Shown piece by piece: positions 1 through 8,646 of a DNA stretch of 64,000 nucleotides. Source of the stretch: Kuafuiihalomonas sp039024635 (GTDB taxonomy: Bacteria > Myxococcota > Kuafuiibacteriia > Kuafuiibacteriales > Kuafuiibacteriaceae); NCBI GenBank assembly GCA_039024635.1, contig JBCCQA010000032.1:1-64000 (forward strand), written 5' to 3'. Numbering within the stretch: position 1 is the first letter of the stretch; every line of letters begins with the position of its first letter. Under the pieces are notes generated by a model, which searched no databases, had not been told where the DNA came from, and was given only the letters and a program-made list of their open reading frames with translations. A program made the position numbers and the translations under genes.

Positions 1-1027
<1,027 letters not shown>

Positions 1028-1120
1028 AATCGGAAAGTTGATATCTGGTCGAACAACCGAAGTCGTCCGACCCTCAAACAAAAATTCAAGGGCCAATCAT
1101 CTACCAATGATTGCTATTCG

Positions 1121-1137
1121 GTTTTCAAAGACCGAGC
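1121..1137 (-). promoter_or_regulatory. boxA-like antitermination element in the rRNA leader
   Basis: The minus strand reads GCTCGGTCTTTGAAAACC just inside the leader. Leaders of rRNA operons commonly carry a boxA of the form TGCTCTTTGAAAA or TGCTCTTTAACA, bound by NusB/NusE to prevent Rho termination. The match and its place about 95 bases upstream of 16S support the call; no boxB or boxC was defined. Confidence 0.5.
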
Positions 1138-1210
1138 GTCGCCTCCCGGCGTTCGGCTGGGGAATACATCCCCTTCCCTTCGGTCGAGTGAGTTCTCCCG
1201 AGGGGCCCGC

Positions 1211-1240
1211 GAGTTCAGCTCACGTATGATTCGCTGTCAA
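1211..1240 (-). promoter_or_regulatory. candidate rRNA promoter
   Basis: On the minus strand a perfect TTGACA (1240-1235) is followed after about 17 bases by a weak -10-like TGAACT. Its place, about 210 bases upstream of the 16S 5' end, suits an rRNA operon promoter. The -10 matches only half of the consensus, so this is a suggestion only. Confidence 0.3.
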
Positions 1241-1351
1241 GCGAGCTGCCGTCTTTTTTCAGCCTCTCGGCTGGGTCTGCAGCAGCTCGCCGCGAACGTG
1301 GCGGGGGATATAGAGACCGGATTGGGGGCCGTCAACCCGAAAGGGTGGGTT

Positions 1352-1975
1352 TCAAATCTTTTTTTGCGAGGGCTCTCCGACCAAGGCCGCGAGCAGCGAA
1401 TCAGGCCGATTCATCGAAATCCTGCGCGTTCGCACGATTGCCCTCAAATCCGCAGCTGCTTGCTCGAAATCGTCGTTCACCACCAAGAACTCGTAGTTCT
1501 GGGCGCGCTCGATCTCCGTCCTCGCTTTGGCCAAACGCGCTTCGATGATCTCGGGATCGTCCGTACCCCTGTTCACCAGTCGGCGGCGAAGCTCGCCCAT
1601 GCTCGGCGGCAGGAGGAACACCAAAAGGGCCTCGGGCAGCCGATCCCGGATCTGCATTCCTCCCTGAACGTCGATGTCCAAGAGCACGTCCAGTCCTTGA
1701 TCCAGCTGGGCCAGGACCGCTTCGAAGCCCGTTCCATAGCGGTTTGAGAATACTTCGGCCCACTCGATGAACTCGTTCCTTAGGACCATTCCAGCGAAGA
1801 CCTCGTCGTCTACGAAGAAGTAGTCTCGTCCGTCCTTTTCGTCCCCTCGAGGCGGGCGGGTCGTGAACGAGATGCTCCGAGTCACGTGGGAGACGGTTTC
1901 GAGGAGTCGGCGACAAAGGCTTGTCTTTCCCGTACCGGAGGCCGCCGAGATGACGATCGGAATGCCGCGTCTCAT
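1352..1975 (-). CDS. gmk: guanylate kinase
   Basis: A 207-residue protein of the usual guanylate kinase length. It phosphorylates GMP to GDP with ATP, a cytosolic step in GTP and dGTP supply. The P-loop is at residues 11-19 (AASGTGKTS, with K17). The GMP-binding region follows with an SFTTRPPRGDEKDGRDYFFV stretch, where the S/TTR and Y residues contact GMP in this family. The start lies 2 bases after the stop of the yicC-family gene, so the two are almost certainly co-transcribed; the gmk-yicC pairing is common in bacteria. The stop is followed by the rRNA leader. Confidence 0.95.
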   Translation of the reverse strand: MRRGIPIVISAASGTGKTSLCRRLLETVSHVTRSISFTTRPPRGDEKDGRDYFFVDDEVFAGMVLRNEFIEWAEVFSNRYGTGFEAVLAQLDQGLDVLLDIDVQGGMQIRDRLPEALLVFLLPPSMGELRRRLVNRGTDDPEIIEARLAKARTEIERAQNYEFLVVNDDFEQAAADLRAIVRTRRISMNRPDSLLAALVGEPSQKKI

Positions 1976-1977
1976 GC

Positions 1978-2850
1978 CTACTCCAGATTCTGAATCTGCT
2001 CTCTCAGCTTTTCCAGCTCGCTCTTGAGCTCCACGACCACTTCCGAAAGCTCGTGGGCTTTCGAACCCATCGTGTTCACCTCACGGCCGAGTTCCTGCAC
2101 GATAAAGTCCAACTTGCGTCCCACAGGCTCGCAAGCGTCCAGCTGCGCCTCGAAATGGGCAACGTGCCCTCTCGCCCTCTCGAGCTCTTCCGTCACATCG
2201 GTGCGATCGGCCAGAACGGCCAGCTCCTGCAGAATTCGCTCATCCTCCAAGCGCTGGCCCTGCAACAGCTCTTCGACCCGCTCTCGGAGTTTGACCATCC
2301 GCCGTTCTGCCCCGCCCTGACGACGTCGACCCGCCTCCTCGAGGAGCCTCGAAAAGCCCGCCAGACGACTCTGGAGGTCTGAAGTCGTCCGCGACCCTTC
2401 GGTGTTCCGCATACGCACGACCTGCTGCAGCGCCTCTCCAAAGCCTCGACGCATCTCATTGCGGTCCGACTCGGAGACCCCGACGAGCTCCTCCCCGGCC
2501 ACGAACGCAGTACCAAGGCCGAGCAAGGATGATGCCCGGAGGTCATCATCCAGCCCCAGCTCCTCGGCCAGTCTCTTCACCTGAGCGACCCGACGACGAA
2601 CGGCCTCCTCGTCGAGGTCCCCCACTCGATGCGGACGGTGGGGCTCCGAGTGGAAACGCACGTCGACGCGACCTCGTTGCAGGACGGCCTTCAGATCACG
2701 TTCGGCCTCGACCACCAACTCCGGATGGTCCGCGAACCCGTGCCATCGGACATCGAGATGGCGATGGTTGACCGTCCTAATTTCGATGGTGGCCGATCCG
2801 GCCGAAGTATCGACGTGCGCCGCGCCAAAGCCCGTCATGCTGCGCGGCAT
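1978..2850 (-). CDS. yicC: YicC family protein (probable endoribonuclease)
   Basis: A 290-residue protein opening with MPRSMTGFG, the hallmark N-terminus of the YicC family (YicC-like N domain followed by DUF1732). The C-terminal third holds conserved ELGREVNTMGSKAHELSEVV, which in this family reads EL.RE.NT..SK. E. coli YicC has been described as an endoribonuclease acting on small RNA; that role is inferred here. The protein is cytosolic with a long helical middle section. It sits directly upstream of gmk with a 2-base gap and 30 bases downstream of the coiled-coil membrane protein, in a four-gene minus-strand run. Confidence 0.92.
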   Translation of the reverse strand: MPRSMTGFGAAHVDTSAGSATIEIRTVNHRHLDVRWHGFADHPELVVEAERDLKAVLQRGRVDVRFHSEPHRPHRVGDLDEEAVRRRVAQVKRLAEELGLDDDLRASSLLGLGTAFVAGEELVGVSESDRNEMRRGFGEALQQVVRMRNTEGSRTTSDLQSRLAGFSRLLEEAGRRRQGGAERRMVKLRERVEELLQGQRLEDERILQELAVLADRTDVTEELERARGHVAHFEAQLDACEPVGRKLDFIVQELGREVNTMGSKAHELSEVVVELKSELEKLREQIQNLE

Positions 2851-2880
2851 GAGCCATGCGACCCCGAGGCCATCAGCGAG

Positions 2881-4128
2881 TCAAGACGGCCCACTCAGAC
2901 GCTCCAGCCGTTGCACGGCCTCTTCGAGTCCATCCGAATGCTCACTGAGTCGAGCTTCCAGACGCTCGAGACCTCGGGCCAAGGCTGCAGCTGCCGGCGT
3001 CCGCCCTTCGCGCTGTCGTCTGAGGATGGCCTCCAGCTGGGACTGAAATTCCGGGCCCGCGCTCCCCTGAGCCAGCGCAAGCTCCAAATCCCACTGCAGC
3101 CGGGCCAGCTCGTCGACCCACCACTCTGCGTCGGGCATTCCGGCCACGGCCGCCGCGGCTGCCGCCTCGGAACGCAGCGTACTCTGTCGCCAGGACTCGG
3201 CCAGAGTCCTGAGCCCATCGAGCGTCCGGGCGAGCACGCGGTCCAGAGCTTGACGATCGGGTTCGTGGGTAGGGACCCATTCCACCAGCGCTCTTCGAGC
3301 ACCATCGACCGCCCGATGTACAGCGGCTCGGTGGCGCTCGAGAGCTTCGGCCTGCCCTCTCGCCTGTCCGAGCCAAACCATCCGCTCGGCGTTGTCGGGA
3401 TCCCGTTCCAAGTTGCCGATTAGACGCTGGAGCGAGCTAGCGATCTGTTCGGCGTCCCGATCAAGAGCCGACCAGGCCGAATGGTCGAGGGCCCGGGCCA
3501 ATTGGCGACGCGTCCACAGCACCGCTTCCCGCTCCTGTGTGGCTCGGACGTCCTCTTCCCGCCAGCGGCGGGCATGGGCCGTCAGGTCTCCGACCCCTTC
3601 CATCAAGCTGCGAGCGTTGTCGGTGACCGCCTCACTCGCTAGCCGAAGACTCTCCGCGCACCGCTCGACTTCCCGCGCAGGCCCTTCGAAGGTCCGCTGT
3701 CCGCGCTCTGCCGCCTCCGCCAGCCGAGCCCCCGCCGAGCGCACACGATCCCGTTCTTCGGACAGGATTCCACGCACCCGACTGAGTTCGGCCTGGAACT
3801 GGCCCGTGTTCGCTCCGGGCTCTACCCATCGTCCCTCGGCCCATTCAGAAAGCAAACCGAGGACGGCCTCGTCGGATGACTGCGCTTTCGATTGAGGAGG
3901 TCGCGCCATCAGAAGGTCCAGCTGAGCATCCCCGCTCCCGCACTCCGGAACCTCTCCCCCGGCCAGGAAATGACGAAGGATGCGATGACGCCGATTCCGT
4001 GAGGACAGCTCGAGGAGGAGCCCAACGGCAGCAAGGACGGTTCCGGCAGAGAAAGCCCAGACGAGATTGGAAGGAGCGACGAGGGCAGCGGTGAGGACGC
4101 CAGCGAACGCAAGAGCCCAAGGGACCAT
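2881..4128 (-). CDS. membrane-anchored coiled-coil protein, function unknown
   Basis: A 415-residue protein I do not recognise. The N-terminus has two closely spaced hydrophobic segments (about residues 2-20 and 24-42) with a very short turn, giving a membrane hairpin with the rest of the protein on the cytoplasmic side. Residues from about 105 on are rich in Ala, Glu, Arg and Leu, without prolines over long stretches, and should form extended helices or coiled coils. The layout recalls the helical part of methyl-accepting proteins, but the conserved hairpin tip of chemoreceptors is absent. It lies between the amidotransferase-like gene (18-base gap) and yicC. Confidence 0.75.
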   Translation of the reverse strand: MVPWALAFAGVLTAALVAPSNLVWAFSAGTVLAAVGLLLELSSRNRRHRILRHFLAGGEVPECGSGDAQLDLLMARPPQSKAQSSDEAVLGLLSEWAEGRWVEPGANTGQFQAELSRVRGILSEERDRVRSAGARLAEAAERGQRTFEGPAREVERCAESLRLASEAVTDNARSLMEGVGDLTAHARRWREEDVRATQEREAVLWTRRQLARALDHSAWSALDRDAEQIASSLQRLIGNLERDPDNAERMVWLGQARGQAEALERHRAAVHRAVDGARRALVEWVPTHEPDRQALDRVLARTLDGLRTLAESWRQSTLRSEAAAAAAVAGMPDAEWWVDELARLQWDLELALAQGSAGPEFQSQLEAILRRQREGRTPAAAALARGLERLEARLSEHSDGLEEAVQRLERLSGPS

Positions 4129-4146
4129 GGCGCGCGACCCCCAGGG

Positions 4147-4938
4147 TCAGGGTTCGGACCGCAGTTCCAGCTGAAGGTCGATGCTGCTCACGCCCGGCGG
4201 AAGCGGCTTCCAGCCTGGGGCCACCACGTCGGAGGCGACGACCACGGCCCGAAAACGCTTCAAGGCCGAAACCAGCTCCTTGAAGTCGGTACGGGCGGGA
4301 TCCGGAGGTCCCTCGACGAGGCCCTCCAGACCCATGCGCTCGTGGATGCAGAGGGGCACACCGGCCGAACGCATCAATAGTTGTCGGCCATCACTCATGC
4401 TGAAGCCGGCCCGAAGCTCACCGTGTTCACTCGCCATCCGGACGACCGCATCGAATCCTGCGCCGGCCGCCTTGCGGACGGACTCCGGGTTCGCAAGTGG
4501 ATCGTCGAGCACCCCCGCACGTCGCAGCTCGGCGAGAACCATGGCGAAGGCAAGGCGCCCAGGCGATCCGTGGCCGAGTTCTTCTCCGAGGTCGGTGGGT
4601 AGACGTTCCGCAACCTGCGCCTGTACGGAGCTCAAAGCCGACAGATCGCCGACCTGTCCAAAAAGCCACCGTCGAAAGCGGTGCGGCGCCGGCTCCCCGA
4701 CATCCGCCTGGGAGCGGCAAGCGAGCAGGACTCGGGAATGAACGTCCGGGACCAAGCCGTGCAGGGTCGCCGGAGCATCGACTGGGCGTCGGCGCGTCAG
4801 CGCTCGACCGTCTCCGTAGTGGCCGACCGTCCAAATGAAAGGAGGCTGGGCGTGCACCGTCCCAAGTTCCTGATCCAAGGCGTGGACCAGCGACGGCATC
4901 AACTCCGCGTCGTTCGACACCGCTGCCAGGAGTTGCAC
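4147..4938 (-). CDS. class II glutamine amidotransferase-like protein lacking the nucleophilic cysteine
   Basis: From a GTG at 4938 this gives 263 residues that follow the pattern of YafJ/EgtC-type class II amidotransferase domains. An MCRLLGVVSN-type start appears as MQLLAAVSND; there is a DG turn before TRRRPVDAP; SRVLLACRSQADVGEP stands where the family has AHVRQATVG; RRWLFGQVGDL stands where it has WLFAHNG; and LDDPLANPESVR follows. The N-terminal Cys, the HNG oxyanion residues and the GETDSE motif are all replaced, so glutaminase activity is unlikely. It may be a binding or structural relative. Longer minus-strand frames upstream are antisense to the Hsp70 gene. The GTG has no strong ribosome binding site; I chose it because the domain begins there. 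Confidence 0.7.
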   Translation of the reverse strand: MQLLAAVSNDAELMPSLVHALDQELGTVHAQPPFIWTVGHYGDGRALTRRRPVDAPATLHGLVPDVHSRVLLACRSQADVGEPAPHRFRRWLFGQVGDLSALSSVQAQVAERLPTDLGEELGHGSPGRLAFAMVLAELRRAGVLDDPLANPESVRKAAGAGFDAVVRMASEHGELRAGFSMSDGRQLLMRSAGVPLCIHERMGLEGLVEGPPDPARTDFKELVSALKRFRAVVVASDVVAPGWKPLPPGVSSIDLQLELRSEP

Positions 4939-5004
4939 CCCCAGAGGATACGAAGCGACCCGGTCATCGGCAAGCCAGGGCCATTCCTCTTCGTAGCGCC
5001 CATC

Positions 5005-5033
5005 TTTTGCGCTCGGGCCAACCCGGGCATAAT
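5005..5033 (+). promoter_or_regulatory. candidate promoter of the Hsp70/J-protein/asnS run
   Basis: CATAAT at 5028-5033 is a close -10 match, and a weak TTTTGC lies at 5005-5010 with a 17-base spacer. It sits in the 126-base divergent gap before the Hsp70-like gene. An AGGGG Shine-Dalgarno at 5052-5056 is 8 bases before the ATG at 5065. The -35 is poor, so confidence is low. Confidence 0.35.
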
Positions 5034-5064
5034 GTGAGGGAATGCTTGAGCAGGGGCCCACCGC

Positions 5065-6639
5065 ATGAGCGAGCGCGCCATGGGCATCGACCTGGGGACG
5101 AGTTTCAGCTGCGTCTCCATCATCGAGGACGGGGTCCCAGTCGTGGTCCCCAACGAGTGGGGTGAACGCACACATGCATCGGTGGTCTCCTTCTTGGAGG
5201 ACGGTCGGGTCCTCGTAGGAAACGACGCCAAGAAGCAGGTCATCACCAATCCTGCCCATACCGTGTACTCGGCCAAGCGCCTTGTCGGGCGCTTCTATTT
5301 CTCCGAGGAAGTCAGAAAGGCCCTCAGCGTCGTGCCCTACGAGATCGTCGAGGGGCCTAACAACGCAGTCCGCATCGACATTCGGGGGCAGCAGTACTCT
5401 CCCCAAGAGGTCTCGGCCATCGTCCTGAAGGAGATGCGCCAAGTGGTCGAGAGCTACACGGGCGAGGTCATCAACAAGGCCGTCATCACAGTTCCTGCGT
5501 ACTTCAACGACAACCAGAGGCAGGCCACCAAGGATGCGGGAAAGATCGCAGGCCTGGAGGTCCTCCGCATCATCAACGAGCCGACCGCCGCCGCCCTGAC
5601 CTACGGATTCGGTCAGGGCTACAACCAGCGCGTTGCTTTGTACGACCTCGGAGGAGGCACCTTCGACATCTCGATCCTCGACATCGGCGACGACGTCTTC
5701 GAGGTGATATCGACCGCGGGTGATACCTACTTGGGCGGTGACGACTTCGACGAGCGGATCATGAACTGGCTGGCCGACTCTTTTCAGCAGCAGCAGGGGG
5801 TGGACCTCCGCCAAGACAAGTTCGCGCTCCAGAAGCTCAAAGAGGCGGCCGAGAAGGCAAAGATTGGCCTTTCCGAGCACGAGGTGGTCGACATCCAGAT
5901 CCCTCTCCTCCACACAGACGAGAACGGCTACTCGATTGACTTCGGGACCACCCTTTCCCGCGCCGAATTCAACCAGATGGTCATGGATTTGGTGCAGCGG
6001 ACCTTCAAAGTGTGCGACGAGGCCCTACAGTCGGCGCGGATCACCGCCTCGGATATTGACTGCGTCATCCTGGTGGGCGGACCCACCCGCCTTCCCATCA
6101 TCCGCAGTTCGGTCCGGCACTACTTCCAGAAGCAGCCCCTCACCGATGTCGACCCCGACGAGGTGGTCGCGATGGGCGCGGCCATCCAGGCCCACGCTCT
6201 ACTGGACGCCCAGCAGTCGACGTTCTTGCTCGACGTGACCCCCCTGACCCTCCGGCTGGGCACGGTGGGGGGCTACAGCGAGAAGATCATCGACAAGAAC
6301 ACCCCCATTCCCATCGATCGAACCCGGGTCTTCACGACCGCGGCCGATCAGCAGGAACGAGTGAAAATTCGCGTCTATCAGGGGGAGAGCAACATCGCGC
6401 AGGAGAACGAACTTCTTGGCGAGTTCGAGTTCTCCGGCTTTCGGGTGGCGTCTCGGGGGGAGGTCTCCATCGAGGTCACCTTCGAGATCGACACGGATGG
6501 AATCGTGAACGTATCCGCCCGAGACATCGAAACCGGGGCCCAGGCCTCGACCACTATCAACTTGAGCAGCGGCCTCAGCGACCAAGAAGTCGAAGATGCG
6601 ATTTCTCGGAACGAGGACCTGATGGTCTCCAACCGCTGA
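5065..6639 (+). CDS. Hsp70 (DnaK-like) chaperone without C-terminal lid
   Basis: A 524-residue Hsp70 homologue against about 610-640 for DnaK. The N-terminal ATPase domain is complete: phosphate-1 loop GIDLGTSFSC (residues 7-16), VPAYFNDNQRQATKDAG, NEPTAAAL, the phosphate-2 loop DLGGGTFDISIL and the adenosine-binding LVGGPTRLP. The substrate-binding beta sandwich follows (LLDVTPLTL, NTPIPI, YQGE, ENELLGEF, VSARD), but the chain ends about 25 residues after it, so the helical lid is missing. A J-domain protein starts 10 bases downstream and is the obvious partner. A lidless Hsp70 would be expected to bind and release clients faster, or to act on specific partners; that is inference. A second lidless paralogue lies at 15771. 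Confidence 0.9.
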   Translation: MSERAMGIDLGTSFSCVSIIEDGVPVVVPNEWGERTHASVVSFLEDGRVLVGNDAKKQVITNPAHTVYSAKRLVGRFYFSEEVRKALSVVPYEIVEGPNNAVRIDIRGQQYSPQEVSAIVLKEMRQVVESYTGEVINKAVITVPAYFNDNQRQATKDAGKIAGLEVLRIINEPTAAALTYGFGQGYNQRVALYDLGGGTFDISILDIGDDVFEVISTAGDTYLGGDDFDERIMNWLADSFQQQQGVDLRQDKFALQKLKEAAEKAKIGLSEHEVVDIQIPLLHTDENGYSIDFGTTLSRAEFNQMVMDLVQRTFKVCDEALQSARITASDIDCVILVGGPTRLPIIRSSVRHYFQKQPLTDVDPDEVVAMGAAIQAHALLDAQQSTFLLDVTPLTLRLGTVGGYSEKIIDKNTPIPIDRTRVFTTAADQQERVKIRVYQGESNIAQENELLGEFEFSGFRVASRGEVSIEVTFEIDTDGIVNVSARDIETGAQASTTINLSSGLSDQEVEDAISRNEDLMVSNR

Positions 6640-6649
6640 GGTCCAAACC

Positions 6650-7186
6650 GTGACCGTCGATCCCAACGTGCATCCCGAGTGGGCGGCCCAAACCAAGGCC
6701 ATCGCGGCGCACCTCGACCAGCTCGACTACTTTCAGGTCCTGGGCGCCGCACCCGAAGAACCCATCGCCGACATCAAGGCCAAGTACCATCAGCTTCAGC
6801 GGAACTACCATCCCGACGCCTTCTTCAACTCGCCAGACGTCGAGCTTCGCAACGCGGTCCTCAGAATCGCCAAGCGAGTCGCCGAGGCCTACACCATCCT
6901 CCGGGACCCGGCGAAACGGACGCAGTACACGACCGACGTCAGCGGTCCCGAGCGAGCCCAGAAGCTGCGCTACTCCGACGAAAGCGACCAGCAGATGCGC
7001 CAGGAGCGGCTGGAAGAGCACGGCAAGACGCCTCAAGGGCGCCAGCTCTATCGCAAAGCCATCGACTCGATGAGAAACGGCGACTTGGCCGCTGCGGAGC
7101 GGGACCTTCAGACGGCCCTCATCTTCGAGCCTGGATCCGAGCTCTTCACCCGTGCCCTGGAAGAGCTGAAACGGAAAAAGGGCTAG
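6650..7186 (+). CDS. J-domain protein with C-terminal TPR-like helices
   Basis: A 178-residue cytosolic protein starting at GTG 6650, 10 bases after the lidless Hsp70. The J domain covers about residues 25-95 and contains the essential HPD tripeptide (H54-P55-D56), preceded by helix II (DIKAKYHQLQRNY) and followed by helix III (VAEAYTILRDPAKRTQY). J domains stimulate Hsp70 ATP hydrolysis through HPD. The C-terminus (GRQLYRKAIDSMRNGDLAAAERDLQTALIFEPGS) is a single TPR-like helix pair. The zinc-finger and C-terminal substrate domains of DnaJ are absent, so this is a class III type co-chaperone, probably dedicated to the neighbouring Hsp70. Confidence 0.88.
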   Translation: MTVDPNVHPEWAAQTKAIAAHLDQLDYFQVLGAAPEEPIADIKAKYHQLQRNYHPDAFFNSPDVELRNAVLRIAKRVAEAYTILRDPAKRTQYTTDVSGPERAQKLRYSDESDQQMRQERLEEHGKTPQGRQLYRKAIDSMRNGDLAAAERDLQTALIFEPGSELFTRALEELKRKKG

Positions 7187-7227
7187 CCGCCTCTCCCCTT
7201 GCCGTTGAGAGCAACACGGCCTAGCGG

Positions 7228-8646
7228 GTGAGCATGACGTGGCGGACCACCACGATTCGCGACATCGCCCGGAATCTGGACGACTTCAAAGCCCAGACCG
7301 TGGAGCTGAAGGGCTGGCTCTACAACAAGCGATCCAGCGGGAAGATCGCCTTTCTCCAGCTTCGTGACGGGAGCGCAACAGTACAGGTGGTCGTACCCAA
7401 GGCCCAGGTCCAAGCCGAGGTCTTCTCCTTGGCCAAGGCCCTCTCTCAAGAATGTTCGGTCGTCGTTCGTGGAGCCGTGAGCAAGGACGAACGAAGCCCC
7501 CTTGGTTTCGAAATCCAGGCGTCGAGCGTCGAGCAAGTTGGGGACTCACCCGAGTACCCGATCACCCCCAAGAGCCACGGCGTCGCTTTCCTCATGGATC
7601 GAAGGCACCTGTGGCTTCGTTCCTCGCGCCAACACCGTATCCTTCGCATTCGCCATACCATCATCAAGGCCGTTCGATCCTTCTTCGACGAGCGGGACTT
7701 CGTCCTGGTTGACGCACCCATATTCACGCCCAACGCGGTGGAGGGTACGTCTACACTGTTCGGCGTCGACTACTTCGGCGACAAAGCTTATTTGACCCAG
7801 TCGGGACAGCTTTACATGGAGGCCGCGGCCATGGCCCACGGCCGGGTCTACTGCTTCGGTCCGACCTTTCGGGCCGAGAAGTCGAAGACCCGGCGACACT
7901 TGACCGAGTTCTGGATGGTAGAGCCCGAGGTCGCCTACATGGATTTAGACGGCGATATGGACCTGGCCGAGTCCTTCCTCTGCCATATCGTCGAGAGTGT
8001 CCTCGCCGAGCATCGCGCTGACTTGGAAGCCTTGGGCCGAGACGTCTCGGCCCTGGAGAAGGTCAAGCCACCTTTCCCTCGAATCTCCCACGAAGAGGCC
8101 GTTCACCTCATCAACGAAGCCATCGACGACGGTCGAGCCGACCGCCGGCCCGCCGGCGCCGAGAGCCGAAGCACTCCAGCCGCCGAAGACGAGGAAGAGG
8201 GGTCCAGCCCCTCGACGGCGCCAGCCAAACGAGCCCGCGTCGGCGACGATTTCGGGGCCGAGGAAGAAACCATTCTCAGCCGCCTCTTCGACCGGCCGGT
8301 GATGGTTCATCGCTACCCTTACGCTGTGAAGGCCTTCTACATGAAGCGAGACCCGGAGGATGAAGCAAGGGCGCTGTGCGTCGACGTCCTGGCCCCTGAG
8401 GGCTACGGAGAGATTATCGGTGGAGGTCAACGCGAGGACGACCTCGCTACCCTCGAGAAGCGGATCGACGACCACGGCTTGCCCCAAGAAGTCTTCGACT
8501 GGTTCAAGGACATTCGCCGCTACGGTTCCGTGCCCCACGCCGGATTTGGCTTGGGCATCGAGCGCACCGTAACCTGGATCTGCGGCCTTCACCATCTTCG
8601 GGAGGCCATTCCCTTTCCGCGCATGATGGAGCGCCTGCGGCCCTGA
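7228..8646 (+). CDS. asnS: asparaginyl-tRNA synthetase
   Basis: 472 residues; charges tRNA-Asn with asparagine. The N-terminal OB-fold anticodon-binding domain (VELKGWLYNKRSSGKIAFLQLRDG) is followed by a class II catalytic core. Motif 2 is FRAEKSKTRRHLTEFWMVEPE and motif 3 is GFGLGIERTVTWICG; the TSTLFGVDYFG, YLTQSGQLYME and GEIIGGGQRE stretches are typical of AsnS rather than AspS. Residues about 299-339 are a hydrophilic Asp/Glu/Ser/Pro/Ala-rich insertion that is not part of the usual core. GTG at 7228 and ATG at 7234 are both possible starts. The stop overlaps the amidase start (TGATG). Confidence 0.96.
   Translation: MSMTWRTTTIRDIARNLDDFKAQTVELKGWLYNKRSSGKIAFLQLRDGSATVQVVVPKAQVQAEVFSLAKALSQECSVVVRGAVSKDERSPLGFEIQASSVEQVGDSPEYPITPKSHGVAFLMDRRHLWLRSSRQHRILRIRHTIIKAVRSFFDERDFVLVDAPIFTPNAVEGTSTLFGVDYFGDKAYLTQSGQLYMEAAAMAHGRVYCFGPTFRAEKSKTRRHLTEFWMVEPEVAYMDLDGDMDLAESFLCHIVESVLAEHRADLEALGRDVSALEKVKPPFPRISHEEAVHLINEAIDDGRADRRPAGAESRSTPAAEDEEEGSSPSTAPAKRARVGDDFGAEEETILSRLFDRPVMVHRYPYAVKAFYMKRDPEDEARALCVDVLAPEGYGEIIGGGQREDDLATLEKRIDDHGLPQEVFDWFKDIRRYGSVPHAGFGLGIERTVTWICGLHHLREAIPFPRMMERLRP

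Larger units (their letters stand above)
1028..1351 (-). other. rRNA operon leader / gmk-16S intergenic region
   Basis: This 324-base stretch has no convincing gene. Reading frames across it are antisense to the leader or run into gmk on the wrong strand. It should hold the rRNA promoter(s) and leader. Visible elements are a TTGACA hexamer at 1235-1240 and a boxA-like TCTTTGAAAAC stretch near 1121-1137 (both minus strand), and a small hairpin at 1260-1273 that is followed by A residues in the direction of transcription, so it is not an intrinsic terminator. No clear terminator for gmk is present. Confidence 0.6.

Noticed and set aside
1254..1273. Hairpin with adjoining T run resembling a terminator
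   Set aside because: CAGCC-TCTC-GGCTG follows the T run when read on the plus strand, and is followed by A residues on the minus strand; neither polarity gives an intrinsic terminator.
4939..5913. Extension of the amidotransferase-like frame upstream on the minus strand
   Set aside because: It lies antisense to the well-conserved Hsp70 gene, and its translation has no family pattern; the domain begins at the GTG at 4938.
5065..6639. Frameshift or internal stop explaining the short Hsp70
   Set aside because: The frame ends cleanly and the next gene starts 10 bases later with its own GTG; no lid-like sequence is found in other frames downstream.
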